Assembly: GCF_009764645.1 (NCBI RefSeq)
Contig: NZ_RWIM01000185.1
Span: 1 to 50,620 of the forward strand
Origin: Pseudomonas sp. PB106
GTDB lineage: Bacteria; Pseudomonadota; Gammaproteobacteria; Pseudomonadales; Pseudomonadaceae
Reading direction: 5' to 3'
Length of the DNA: 50,620 nt
Part shown: positions 24,957-32,696 of the stretch, in pieces
How the letters are laid out: each line of letters opens with the position of its first letter
Position numbering within the stretch: the stretch's first letter is position 1
Translations under genes and position numbers: made by a program
Notes under the pieces: generated by a model
The model's input: only the letters and a program-made list of their open reading frames with translations
What the model was told of the DNA's origin: nothing
The model's database searches: none

Positions 24957-25604
24957 ATGACCACAGAACCAGAATCCACCTTCGACGAGCCTCGGCTCAA
25001 TGCCACGGAAATCCGCATCCTCGGCTCGTTGATCGAAAAACAGGCGACCAGCCCGGAAACCTATCCGCTGACACTCAACGCTTTGGTCACCGCGTGCAAT
25101 CAGAAAACCAGCCGCGAACCAGTCATGAACCTGACCCAAGGCCAGGTCGGCCAGAGCCTGCGTGCCCTCGAAGGTCGCGGCTTCGCCAAACTGGTCATGG
25201 GCAGTCGCGCCGACCGCTGGGAGCACAAGGTCGACAAGGCGCTGGAACTGGTGCCGGCCCAGGTGATTCTGAGTGGATTGATGTTTCTGCGCGGCCCGCA
25301 AACCGTCAACGAACTGCTGACCCGCAGCGGTCGCATGCATGATTTCGAAGATGCCGAACAGGTGGTGCATCAACTTGAACGCCTGATTGCGCGCGGGCTG
25401 GCGGTGTTGATTCCGCGTCAGGCCGGTCAGCGTGAAGATCGTTACACCCATGCGCTGGGTGATCCGGCGGACATCGAAGCGATCATGGCGGCGCGGCAGA
25501 ATCCGTCGGATCGCGGTGCGAGCAGTGGCGTCTCGATCGAGCGCATCGAAGAGCTCGAGGCGCGGATCGCCGCGCTGGAAGAACGCCTGGCCCGCCTCGA
25601 ATAG
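24957..25604 (+). CDS. yceH: YceH family protein (DUF480)
   Basis: This 215-residue soluble protein has two winged-helix-like halves, with the conserved opening LNATEIRILGSLIEKQATSP and the motif TYPLTLNALVTACNQKTSR (written here with family context; the window reads ETYPLTLN). A C-terminal coiled coil follows (IEELEARIAALEERLARLE). The ATG at 24957 has GAGGGAA upstream. It is widely conserved in proteobacteria and its function is not settled. A class A repeat follows it. Confidence 0.88.
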   Translation: MTTEPESTFDEPRLNATEIRILGSLIEKQATSPETYPLTLNALVTACNQKTSREPVMNLTQGQVGQSLRALEGRGFAKLVMGSRADRWEHKVDKALELVPAQVILSGLMFLRGPQTVNELLTRSGRMHDFEDAEQVVHQLERLIARGLAVLIPRQAGQREDRYTHALGDPADIEAIMAARQNPSDRGASSGVSIERIEELEARIAALEERLARLE

Positions 25605-25620
25605 CCACCGCGTAACCCCT

Positions 25621-25707
25621 GTAGGAGTGAGCCTGCTCGCGATAGCGGTGTGTCATCCAAAGATTATGTGACTGACAAACCGCTATCGCGAGCAGGCTCA
25701 CTCCTAC
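25621..25707. repeat. REP-like inverted repeat, class A
   Basis: Arms GTAGGAGTGAGCCTGCTCGC and the complement end exactly in CTCCTAC. Only the central spacer differs from the copy at 4806-4892. It sits between the convergent yceH and cupin genes. Confidence 0.87.
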
Positions 25708-25720
25708 AGGGATCTGCGCG

Positions 25721-26239
25721 TTACTCGCCATCCCAGTAATCGACGCCATCCGCCTGCCGTGCTACCGCAACAAAACCTGAGGCATGACCCTCGGCATCAA
25801 TCGTGAAGTTATCCATCACCGCATATTTGTTCGAATCCGGGTATTCGCAAATTTCCGGCTGCTGTTGAGTACTCACTGCCAGATAACGCAGTTCGGCCTG
25901 ACTGGTATTGATGATCTGATGCGCCTTCTCCGGTCCGCCCGGCGGGCAGGCAATCACATCGCCTTCGCGGATCGGAAAATGTTCGGCACCGAGACGCACC
26001 TCGCCCTCCCCGGCCACCACGTAAAACATTTCTTCGTTGACCCGATGGCTGTGAAACGGGCTGCCGCGCATGCCCGGCGGTAGCGCGTACAGACGATAAC
26101 CAAGTTTTTGCGAACCCAATTGCTGGCCGATACGGGCCATGCGCTGCTGATAGCGCCCGGCGGTTTCGCCTTCCGGGGCGAGGGCTTCGGGCAGGGGTTC
26201 GAGTGCGACCTGATGCAGGTTGAGAATGGGTGGGTGCAT
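25721..26239 (-). CDS. Cupin-domain protein
   Basis: The 172-residue product has a cupin beta-barrel. Motif 1 is around GSPFHSHRVNEEMFYVVAGEG (two His and a Glu as likely metal ligands) and motif 2 around GDVIACPPGGPEKAHQIIN. The substrate is unknown; the shape is that of small single-domain cupins. The ATG at 26239 (MHPPILNLHQ) is preferred, because the longer frame upstream runs into a repeat. Confidence 0.85.
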   Translation of the reverse strand: MHPPILNLHQVALEPLPEALAPEGETAGRYQQRMARIGQQLGSQKLGYRLYALPPGMRGSPFHSHRVNEEMFYVVAGEGEVRLGAEHFPIREGDVIACPPGGPEKAHQIINTSQAELRYLAVSTQQQPEICEYPDSNKYAVMDNFTIDAEGHASGFVAVARQADGVDYWDGE

Positions 26240-26326
26240 GGGGGCCTCGGTCACGGTTTTTATGGTGGGCAAGTCTGTGCTTGCTGGGGAGGCAGTATAG
26301 GCAGCAGGATAAACCGAGGTGAATTC

Positions 26327-26416
26327 ATCGCTGGCAAGCCAGCTCCCACAGGTAACCGGTTGGAACACAAAAATGGGGACACCCGCAAATCCTGTGGGAG
26401 CTGGCTTGCCAGCGAT
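26327..26416. repeat. REP-like inverted repeat, class B
   Basis: Arms ATCGCTGGCAAGCCAGCTCC...CACAGG and CCTGTGGGAGCTGGCTTGCC...AGCGAT flank a spacer of about 37 bases. Other class B copies are at 31188, 35456 and 41371. It lies between two minus-strand genes. Confidence 0.87.
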
Positions 26417-26449
26417 GGGACCGGTAGGGCCCCTACACAACTCACAGAA

Positions 26450-27268
26450 TCAGCTGCGGGCAAACGCCACCGCCGCCGCAAACTGCGCTTCATTCGGGCG
26501 CACGCCGGTGTACAGCACAAACTGCTCCAGTGCCTGGATCGCGATCACTTCCAGGCCGGTAATGACCTTCTTGCCCTCGGCCCGGCCACGCACGATCAGC
26601 GGCGTCTCCGATGGAATCGCCACCACATCAAACACGGTGTCCGCCGCTTTGATCACGTCCGGCTCGAATGCCAGTTGCCCCGCCTCAGGCCCGCCGTCCA
26701 TGCCCACCGGCGTCACGTTGATCAGCATCCGCGGGCGCTCGTCGGCCAACTCCGCCTGCCAGCGATAGCCCAGCGATTCCGCCAGCGCCCGCCCTGCCCG
26801 CTCATTGCGCGCAACGATCAAACCGTTTTTATAGCCGCCATCGCGTAAGGCACTGGCCACTGCTTTGGCCATGCCGCCGCTGCCGCGCAGGGCGAAAGTC
26901 GATTCTTTGGGCACCGCGTGGGTTTTCAGCAACTGCTCGATGGCAATGTAATCGGTGTTGTACGCCTTGAGGTGGCCGCTGGTGTTGACGATGGTATTGA
27001 TCGACTGAATCGCCGCAGCGGACGCGTCCAGCTCATCGACCAGCGCAATGCAGGCTTCCTTGAACGGCATCGACACGCCGCAACCGCGAATCCCCAGCGC
27101 GCGAATCCCGCCCACGGCGCCGTTCAAGTCCTGGCTGCTGAACGCCTTGTAATAGAAATTGAGGCCCAACTGCTCATACAAATGGTTATGAAAACGCAGA
27201 CCGAAGTTACCTGGGCGTCCGGACAGGGACATGCACAGTTGGGTGTCTTTGTTCGGGTTCATCTGCAT
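26450..27268 (-). CDS. Shikimate dehydrogenase-like protein (HI0607/SDH-L type)
   Basis: The 272-residue NAD(P)-dependent oxidoreductase-fold protein opens MQMNPNKDTQLCMSLSGRPG and matches the SDH-L branch rather than classical AroE. Lys70 (VSMPFKE) and Asp106 (AYNTD) correspond to the catalytic Lys/Asp pair of shikimate dehydrogenases. GSGGMAKA near 129 is the dinucleotide loop. SDH-L enzymes have low activity on shikimate and their true substrate is uncertain. GGAGAAG lies four bases before the ATG at 27268. No aromatic-pathway gene is adjacent. Confidence 0.88.
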   Translation of the reverse strand: MQMNPNKDTQLCMSLSGRPGNFGLRFHNHLYEQLGLNFYYKAFSSQDLNGAVGGIRALGIRGCGVSMPFKEACIALVDELDASAAAIQSINTIVNTSGHLKAYNTDYIAIEQLLKTHAVPKESTFALRGSGGMAKAVASALRDGGYKNGLIVARNERAGRALAESLGYRWQAELADERPRMLINVTPVGMDGGPEAGQLAFEPDVIKAADTVFDVVAIPSETPLIVRGRAEGKKVITGLEVIAIQALEQFVLYTGVRPNEAQFAAAVAFARS

Positions 27269-27524
27269 GAAACTTCTCCTTCAAACGCACTTTCGGATAG
27301 ACGGGATTAGCCAGCCCATCGGGTTCTGAACGATCATAGAGGCCTGTTTTAAACGTATCGCGCGGCCCTTGCGCGGCTCGGTAAACAAACCGGTACAGAC
27401 CTTACACAAAATTTACCCAGTGGCTGTGCTGAATTTCAGAATTTCGCTGTCTTAGAAGTATCCCCGCGACAACTGTGGGCCTGGTGCAGGCCCTGCCGCC
27501 GGGTCGAAGAACCGAGGAATTATC

Positions 27525-27884
27525 ATGATTCGTAAACTCCCTATCGTGGCCCTGCTGATTGGTGCATTCGCTGTCGCAGGGCAAGCAGAAGCCCATGGCG
27601 GCAATTACTGGCAAGGCCCGGCAGTGTTTGGCGCGATCGTCGGCTCGGCCATCATCGGCTCGGCACTGATCAATCAGGATCGCCCGGTTTATGTGCAGCA
27701 GGCGCCGGTGTATGCCGCGCCGCCACCACCGGTCTATGTGCAGCAGCCACCGCCACCGGTCTACTACCAGCCAGCGCCGGTTTACGTTCAGCAACCGGTC
27801 TACGTGCAACCGGCCCCGGTGTATTACGGCCCGCCTCGCGGCTACTACGGTCGCCCGCACTACTACGGTGGTCCGCGCTGGTAA
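27525..27884 (+). CDS. Secreted Pro/Tyr-rich repeat protein
   Basis: The 119-residue product has a signal peptide (about 1-23, cleaved near AEA-H). A short glycine zipper-like hydrophobic stretch (GAIVGSAIIGSALI) precedes many copies of PVYVQQ / PPPPVY / QPAPVY. The tail is Tyr/Gly/Arg rich (PPRGYYGRPHYYGG). It is probably periplasmic or surface exposed. GAGGAATTATC precedes the ATG. Function is unknown. It is monocistronic with its own terminator. Confidence 0.85.
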   Translation: MIRKLPIVALLIGAFAVAGQAEAHGGNYWQGPAVFGAIVGSAIIGSALINQDRPVYVQQAPVYAAPPPPVYVQQPPPPVYYQPAPVYVQQPVYVQPAPVYYGPPRGYYGRPHYYGGPRW

Positions 27885-27897
27885 TGGCAGAAACACA

Positions 27898-27926
27898 AAG
27901 CCCCGCTTTTACAGCGGGGCTTTTTT
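27898..27926 (+). terminator. Rho-independent terminator after the repeat protein
   Basis: AAGCCCCGC-TTTTACA-GCGGGGCTTTTTT is 14 bases past the stop. Confidence 0.9.
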
Positions 27927-28117
27927 ATGACCGTTGGTCGGCCAACGTCTGAAAAAATCGCGCCAACGTCGCTGTGAGGACAGTTTCAGCGGCTAAAGTC
28001 GGCATGATGGATTGACCGTTATGTAGATTTCCACAAAACGGTCATCGCTTTGTCATGACGGAACCGCACTCTGAATCCGTCCGTAAACAACAGGTTGATA
28101 AAAACAAGGACGACTGT

Positions 28118-28312
28118 ATGCCAACACAAAACCCGCACCGCACCGTCGGCCTGTGCACCTCCAGCAAGGTGTACGGCGCGCTGACCGAGCTCAAGCACCT
28201 GGAAGGCCATCGCTGCGCGAAATTTCTTTCGCTGCTGGCCGAAAACCTTGTGCACAAAGGCCTGCTCAACGAGCGCGAAGTCATGCACATGCTCGATCAA
28301 GTGGTCGATTGA
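28118..28312 (+). CDS. Conserved-looking small protein, 64 residues
   Basis: It starts MPTQNPHRTVGLCTSSKVYG, with AAGGA eight bases before the ATG. The rest is a compact amphipathic helical chain (LTELKHLEGHRCAKFLSLL, then LLNEREVMHMLDQVVD). There is no signal peptide or membrane segment. A longer in-frame start at 28055 lacks a ribosome binding site. I do not recognise the family. Confidence 0.7.
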   Translation: MPTQNPHRTVGLCTSSKVYGALTELKHLEGHRCAKFLSLLAENLVHKGLLNEREVMHMLDQVVD

Positions 28313-28415
28313 AGCCAGACCTCACTGGCATCAATGACCACTATCGAAACGGTTGATTGTCGCAAAATCCCGCGAGTCCCTAAGGTAGCCCCATAGATTG
28401 ATGGAGGTACTTTTC

Positions 28416-28598
28416 ATGGCTCAGGTTCAAATCATGTCAGTCATCGGCAGCGCCGTTCCCGCTTCGCTCAGAGCGTCGGGATTGCTCGCCTGCTGGTATC
28501 TGGTGCGCGACGGCGAGCCAATCAGCGGCCCGCTCACTTCGCTGCCCGCCGCGCAGGCCTTGTCACAACAAATGGTCAGCGCTGCTTTTCATGCCTAA
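28416..28598 (+). CDS. Small hypothetical protein, 60 residues
   Basis: The ATG at 28416 (MAQVQIMSVIGSAVPASLRA) is preceded by GGAGG. The product has a short moderately hydrophobic middle (SGLLACWYLVRDGEPISG). Its last four bases overlap the convergent AI-2E family gene. Function is unknown. Confidence 0.6.
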   Translation: MAQVQIMSVIGSAVPASLRASGLLACWYLVRDGEPISGPLTSLPAAQALSQQMVSAAFHA

Positions 28599-29656
28599 GG
28601 CAGTTGCACCTTGGGTTTGGTCTCGGCGAACAGCGCCCAGCTCGACATGAACAGCGCCGCGATCAGCGGCCCGATCACGAAACCGTTGAGACCAAACACC
28701 GCCAGGCCGCCCAAGGTCGAGATCAGAATCATGTAGTCGGGCATTTTGGTGTCCTTGCCCACCAGGATCGGGCGCAGCACGTTATCCACCAGCCCGATCA
28801 CAAAGATCCCGAACAGTCCCAGCACCACGCCCTGCCAGATCATCCCGCTGAGCAGGAAGTAAGCCGCCACCGGCGCCCACACGATCCCCGCGCCGACCGC
28901 TGGCAACAGCGACAGAAACGCCATCAACACCGCCCACAGCAACGCGCTGGGGATGTCGAGAAACCAGAAAATCGCCCCACCCAACGCGCCCTGTGTCACC
29001 GCGACCACCAGATTGCCCTTCACGGTCGCCCGCACCACCCGGTTGAATTTCAGTTGCAGACGACGCTTGTGATGTTCTTCCAGCGGCACGGCGCTGCGCA
29101 CTTTGCGCGCCAGTTCGGCGCCGTCGCGCAAAAAGAAAAACAGCAGGTACAGCATGATGAAGAAACTCACCACGAACTCGAACGTGCCCTGGCCAAAACT
29201 GAACGCCTGACTGGCCAGCACCTGGCTGCCCTGCATCGCCGATTTGACGATTTTTTCGCGCAGGCCATTGAGTTCGCCCATGCCGAAGCGGTCGAGCAAG
29301 TGCTGAAAGTACGGCGGCAGGCTGTGCTTGAACTGCGCCAGATACGCAGCAATATCCAGCTCGCCGCTTTCGATGTTCTTGTAGACCGTCGCCCCTTCCT
29401 GCACCAGCAGCACACTGAGGATGATCACCGGCAGAATCGCAATCACCAGACAGATCGACAAGGTGCACAGGGACGTCAGGTTGCGCTGCCAGCCGAATTT
29501 CGCCTGCAGCCGGCGTTGCATCGGCGCAAACACAATACCGAGAATCACCGCCCAGAACACCGCGCCGTAGAACGGCAAGAGGATCCAGATAAACGCCACC
29601 GTGACCAGCAACAGCAGCACGGTGAGGGATTTGAATTGAAGACTTTTTTCGTTCAT
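28595..29656 (-). CDS. AI-2E family transporter (UPF0118 membrane protein)
   Basis: This 353-residue inner-membrane protein has about eight segments. It shows the family pattern of two N-terminal helices (LTVLLLLVTVAFIWILLPFY), a soluble middle part, and C-terminal helices ending with DNVLRPILVGKDTKMPDYMI and LGGLAVFGLNGFVIGPLI. Members include proposed AI-2 exporters and Na+/H+ antiporters; the substrate here is unknown. It is transcribed divergently from yegQ. Confidence 0.9.
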   Translation of the reverse strand: MNEKSLQFKSLTVLLLLVTVAFIWILLPFYGAVFWAVILGIVFAPMQRRLQAKFGWQRNLTSLCTLSICLVIAILPVIILSVLLVQEGATVYKNIESGELDIAAYLAQFKHSLPPYFQHLLDRFGMGELNGLREKIVKSAMQGSQVLASQAFSFGQGTFEFVVSFFIMLYLLFFFLRDGAELARKVRSAVPLEEHHKRRLQLKFNRVVRATVKGNLVVAVTQGALGGAIFWFLDIPSALLWAVLMAFLSLLPAVGAGIVWAPVAAYFLLSGMIWQGVVLGLFGIFVIGLVDNVLRPILVGKDTKMPDYMILISTLGGLAVFGLNGFVIGPLIAALFMSSWALFAETKPKVQLP

Positions 29657-29811
29657 GTCCGATCCATGTCAGTCAGGCGTCCTACACGCCCCGATGCTTA
29701 GTCAACCGGGGCCTGCACGAGTGCCATCTTTATTCATGGAGCATAGATCCAGATCAACAAACCCTCGCCGCATCTGACTTACCCTGCTGCGCTTTTGCGA
29801 CCGACACCGCC

Positions 29812-31137
29812 ATGACCCCGACCCTCGCCACCCCGGAACTGCTCGCCCCCGCCGGCACCCTGAAAAACATGCGTTACGCGTTCGCCTACGGCGCCGATGC
29901 GGTCTACGCCGGCCAGCCGCGCTACAGCTTGCGGGTGCGCAACAACGAATTCGATCATGCCAATCTGGCGCTGGGCATTCACGAAGCGCAGGCGCAAGGC
30001 AAACGTTTCTACGTGGTGGTCAACATCGCCCCGCACAACGCCAAGTTGAAGACGTTTCTCAAGGACCTGGCGCCGGTGATCGAGATGGCGCCGGATGCGC
30101 TGATCATGTCCGACCCGGGGCTGATCATGCTGGTGCGCCGGCACTTCCCGCAGATGCCGATTCACCTGTCGGTGCAGGCCAACACGGTGAATTGGGCGAG
30201 TGTCGAGTTCTGGCAGCAACTGGGGCTGAGCCGGATCATCCTGTCGCGAGAATTGTCGCTGGAAGAGATCGGCGAAATCCGCGAACAGGTGCCCGGCATG
30301 GAGCTGGAAGTGTTCGTCCACGGCGCGTTGTGCATGGCCTATTCCGGGCGCTGCCTGCTGTCGGGCTACATGAACAAGCGCGACGCCAACCAAGGCACCT
30401 GCACCAATGCCTGTCGCTGGAAATACTCGGCGCAGGAAGCCACGCAAAACCAGCTCGGCGAAATCGTCCAGACCTTTCGACCCGGGCCAACCCTTGGCCT
30501 CGGCACGCCCACCGATCAGGTGTTTCTGTTGCAGGAAGCCAATCGTCCTGACGAATTGATGCCGGCGTTCGAAGACGAGCACGGCACCTACATCATGAAC
30601 GCCAAGGACCTGCGCGCCGTGCAACACGTCGAGCGTTTGACCCGCATGGGCGTGCATTCATTGAAGATCGAGGGCCGGACCAAATCGCATTTCTACTGCG
30701 CGCGCACCACCCAGGTGTATCGCCGGGCGATTGATGACGCAGTGGCGGGTCGTGAGTTTGACCGCAGCTTGATGACCGATCTGGAGTCGTTGGCCCAGCG
30801 CGGCTACACCGAAGGTTTTCTGCGTCGCCATGTGCATGACGAATATCAGAACTACCTGAACGGCAGCTCAGTCTCGGAGCGCCAGCAATTCGTCGGCGAA
30901 CTGACCGGCGAGCGGCGTGATCGTCTGGCCGAGGTCAAGGTGAAGAACCGCTTTGCCCTTGGCGATCATCTGGAACTGATGACCCCCAAAGGCAATTTCC
31001 ATTTTGATCTGCATGAGTTGCAGAGCGCAAAAGGTGCAGCGATCGACGTGGCGCCGGGGGATGGGCATACGGTGTATCTGCCGATTCCGGATGCAGTGGA
31101 TTTGCGGTTTGGGTTGTTGATGCGGGATCTGCGCTAG
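29812..31137 (+). CDS. yegQ: tRNA 5-hydroxyuridine synthesis protein TrhP (YegQ, peptidase U32 family)
   Basis: The 441-residue cytoplasmic protein has a TIM-barrel start (LLAPAGTLKNMRYAFAYGAD). The U32 signature spans about 166-184, from EVFVHGALC to GRCLLS. Cysteines 174, 181, 197 and 201 probably bind an iron-sulphur cluster. YegQ/TrhP is known to be needed for prephenate-dependent hydroxylation of wobble uridine-34 in tRNAs. The old peptidase label is not supported by a protease mechanism. The length agrees with the family. A class B repeat follows. Confidence 0.92.
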   Translation: MTPTLATPELLAPAGTLKNMRYAFAYGADAVYAGQPRYSLRVRNNEFDHANLALGIHEAQAQGKRFYVVVNIAPHNAKLKTFLKDLAPVIEMAPDALIMSDPGLIMLVRRHFPQMPIHLSVQANTVNWASVEFWQQLGLSRIILSRELSLEEIGEIREQVPGMELEVFVHGALCMAYSGRCLLSGYMNKRDANQGTCTNACRWKYSAQEATQNQLGEIVQTFRPGPTLGLGTPTDQVFLLQEANRPDELMPAFEDEHGTYIMNAKDLRAVQHVERLTRMGVHSLKIEGRTKSHFYCARTTQVYRRAIDDAVAGREFDRSLMTDLESLAQRGYTEGFLRRHVHDEYQNYLNGSSVSERQQFVGELTGERRDRLAEVKVKNRFALGDHLELMTPKGNFHFDLHELQSAKGAAIDVAPGDGHTVYLPIPDAVDLRFGLLMRDLR

Positions 31138-31187
31138 ACCTGCGCGGCGGTTTGATCGGTGATTTTTTTGTTGAAGCGGATGCCGTC

Positions 31188-31278
31188 ATCGCTGGCAAGC
31201 CAGCTCCCACAGGGTTCCAGGGTGCACATGGTTGTCATGTACATCCGCCTATCCTGTGGGAGCTGGCTTGCCAGCGAT
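31188..31278. repeat. REP-like inverted repeat, class B
   Basis: Arms ATCGCTGGCAAGCCAGCTCC...CACAGG and CCTGTGGGAGCTGGCTTGCC...AGCGAT lie in the convergent gap between yegQ and the small acidic gene. The spacer contains its own dyad (TGTACAT-like). Confidence 0.87.
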
Positions 31279-31310
31279 GGGGCCGGCAAATCCGACACAA
31301 CTGTCAGGGC

Positions 31311-31544
31311 TCAGCGCCGATCATCCGACAACGGCGTCGGCTCGTCCGCCGGCGGAACGTCTTCATCATCCGGCGCCGGATCCTTCCAGTCTTCGGGCCG
31401 GTCGGCATCGCTCAGCGGATCCTGGCCCGGGGGCATGCCCATCGGAGAATCATGATCCGCCAACGTCGGCTCATCGGTTCCGGGCATCGGCCGGTTCGGA
31501 TCGGTGGGAAGAACGCCACCCTGAAACAGCAAGTCGTTAGCCAT
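31311..31544 (-). CDS. Small acidic Pro/Asp-rich protein
   Basis: The 77-residue product starts MANDLLFQGGVLPTDPNRP and continues with DSPMGMPPGQDPLSDADRP and DPAPDDEDVPPADEP. The ATG at 31544 has GAGGTG upstream; a longer frame upstream looks untranslated. It is probably disordered and cytoplasmic. It shares DSPM and DDED-P elements with the protein at 17737-17946, which suggests a dispersed family. It is downstream of the GntR gene on the same strand. Function is unknown. Confidence 0.75.
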   Translation of the reverse strand: MANDLLFQGGVLPTDPNRPMPGTDEPTLADHDSPMGMPPGQDPLSDADRPEDWKDPAPDDEDVPPADEPTPLSDDRR

Positions 31545-31636
31545 GACACACCTCACCAAGGAGGTCCGGAAAACCCGGGCCATATCACTTGGAAGTGCCC
31601 CCGTGATCGCCGTGCTATCGAACAGACCAACGGCGA

Positions 31637-32350
31637 TCAACCCTGCGCCGAGAAGCGGTCACGGCTGTTGGTCAAGTGCAGCCACATCGCTGCCCGCGCT
31701 GCATCCGCATCCTGACGCTTGATCGCATTCAGAATCGCCTCGTGCTCCAGATGGGCCAGTTGACCGAGTTTGCTCAGATCCGCCGCACCGCGCTCGGCGG
31801 CGTTGAGGCGGTTGCGCGGGATCATCGCACTGCCCAGGTGCTGCATGATCTCGCTGAAGCAGACGTTGCCGGTGGCTTCGGCAATCAGCAAATGAAAGCG
31901 TCGATCCGCTTCGACGCAACTGTCGTTGTTGTCCAGCAGGCGCTGATAGTCATCCAGGGCCTGGCGCATCTGCAGCAGTTGCTGCTCGCTACGCCGTTGC
32001 GCGGCCAATGCGGCGGCTTGGGTTTCCAGGCCCAGGCGCAGTTCAAGAATGCTGCGTACACCGAGCGCCGTGTCGACATTCAGGCGCAAGCCCTGCTCCG
32101 CTGCGCGTTCGATCACGAATGTGCCGATGCCATGCCGCGTCTCGACCAGCCCCGATGCCTGCAATTTGGAAATCGCCTCGCGCACCACGGTGCGGCTGAC
32201 GCCGTGCTCCTGAACGATGGAATTCTCCGACGGCAGTTTGTCGCCGGGGGACAAATGGCCGAGCAGGATGCTCTGGGTGAGTTTCTCCACCAGGTCATGG
32301 GCAAGGTTGTGCGCGCGTTTACGGGCGGGGGCGTCGAGGTCTTCTTGCAT
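31637..32350 (-). CDS. GntR-family regulator, FadR subfamily
   Basis: The 237-residue product has an N-terminal winged helix (GDKLPSENSIVQEHGVSRTVVREAISKL, about 37-66). A C-terminal FCD effector domain of about six helices follows, whose metal/ligand residues probably include Asp and His in EADRRFHLLIAEAT and HLEHEAIL. It is divergent from gudP-gudD, so it most likely represses the glucarate genes and responds to a sugar diacid or its breakdown product. Two TTGTNNNACAA sites lie in the shared upstream region. The assignment to glucarate rests on context. Confidence 0.88.
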   Translation of the reverse strand: MQEDLDAPARKRAHNLAHDLVEKLTQSILLGHLSPGDKLPSENSIVQEHGVSRTVVREAISKLQASGLVETRHGIGTFVIERAAEQGLRLNVDTALGVRSILELRLGLETQAAALAAQRRSEQQLLQMRQALDDYQRLLDNNDSCVEADRRFHLLIAEATGNVCFSEIMQHLGSAMIPRNRLNAAERGAADLSKLGQLAHLEHEAILNAIKRQDADAARAAMWLHLTNSRDRFSAQG

Positions 32351-32426
32351 GGTCGGTTCCGGTGATCGGGTCTTGCGGATCGTAGCATCGTGAGAGAACA
32401 GATGAGCTGGATTTTAACGCCCTAGC

Positions 32427-32437
32427 TTGTATGACAA
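32427..32437. promoter_or_regulatory. Operator-like site 1 for the GntR regulator
   Basis: TTGTATGACAA is a perfect dyad matching the FadR-subfamily pattern TNGTNNNACNA. It lies about 80 bases upstream of the GntR gene and may mediate autoregulation. Confidence 0.55.
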
Positions 32438-32603
32438 CACTCAAATTTAGCGAAGGTAATTCAGGCACATCTGATCATCAAACCTGTGCTCCGGAAAAAA
32501 TGCATCGGACCTTGCGCCCCATTAAAGCCCACAAACATTGAGATAAAATACAGAAAAGCATAAAAAACCGGCCTTCCAGACAAAATTAATCGGCCCTCCC
32601 TAC

Positions 32604-32614
32604 TTGTAGGACAA
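32604..32614. promoter_or_regulatory. Operator-like site 2 for the GntR regulator
   Basis: TTGTAGGACAA has the same TTGTNNNACAA form as site 1 and lies 83 bases before the gudP start. A one-sided variant (TTGTATGATGT) follows at 32625-32635. The spacing suits repression of gudP-gudD. Confidence 0.6.
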
Positions 32615-32696
32615 AAAAACGCAGTTGTATGATGTCTATCAACAACGCAGCACCCAGCCCTACCCCGCATAAAAATAATCAGTGGGAGAAAACCAA

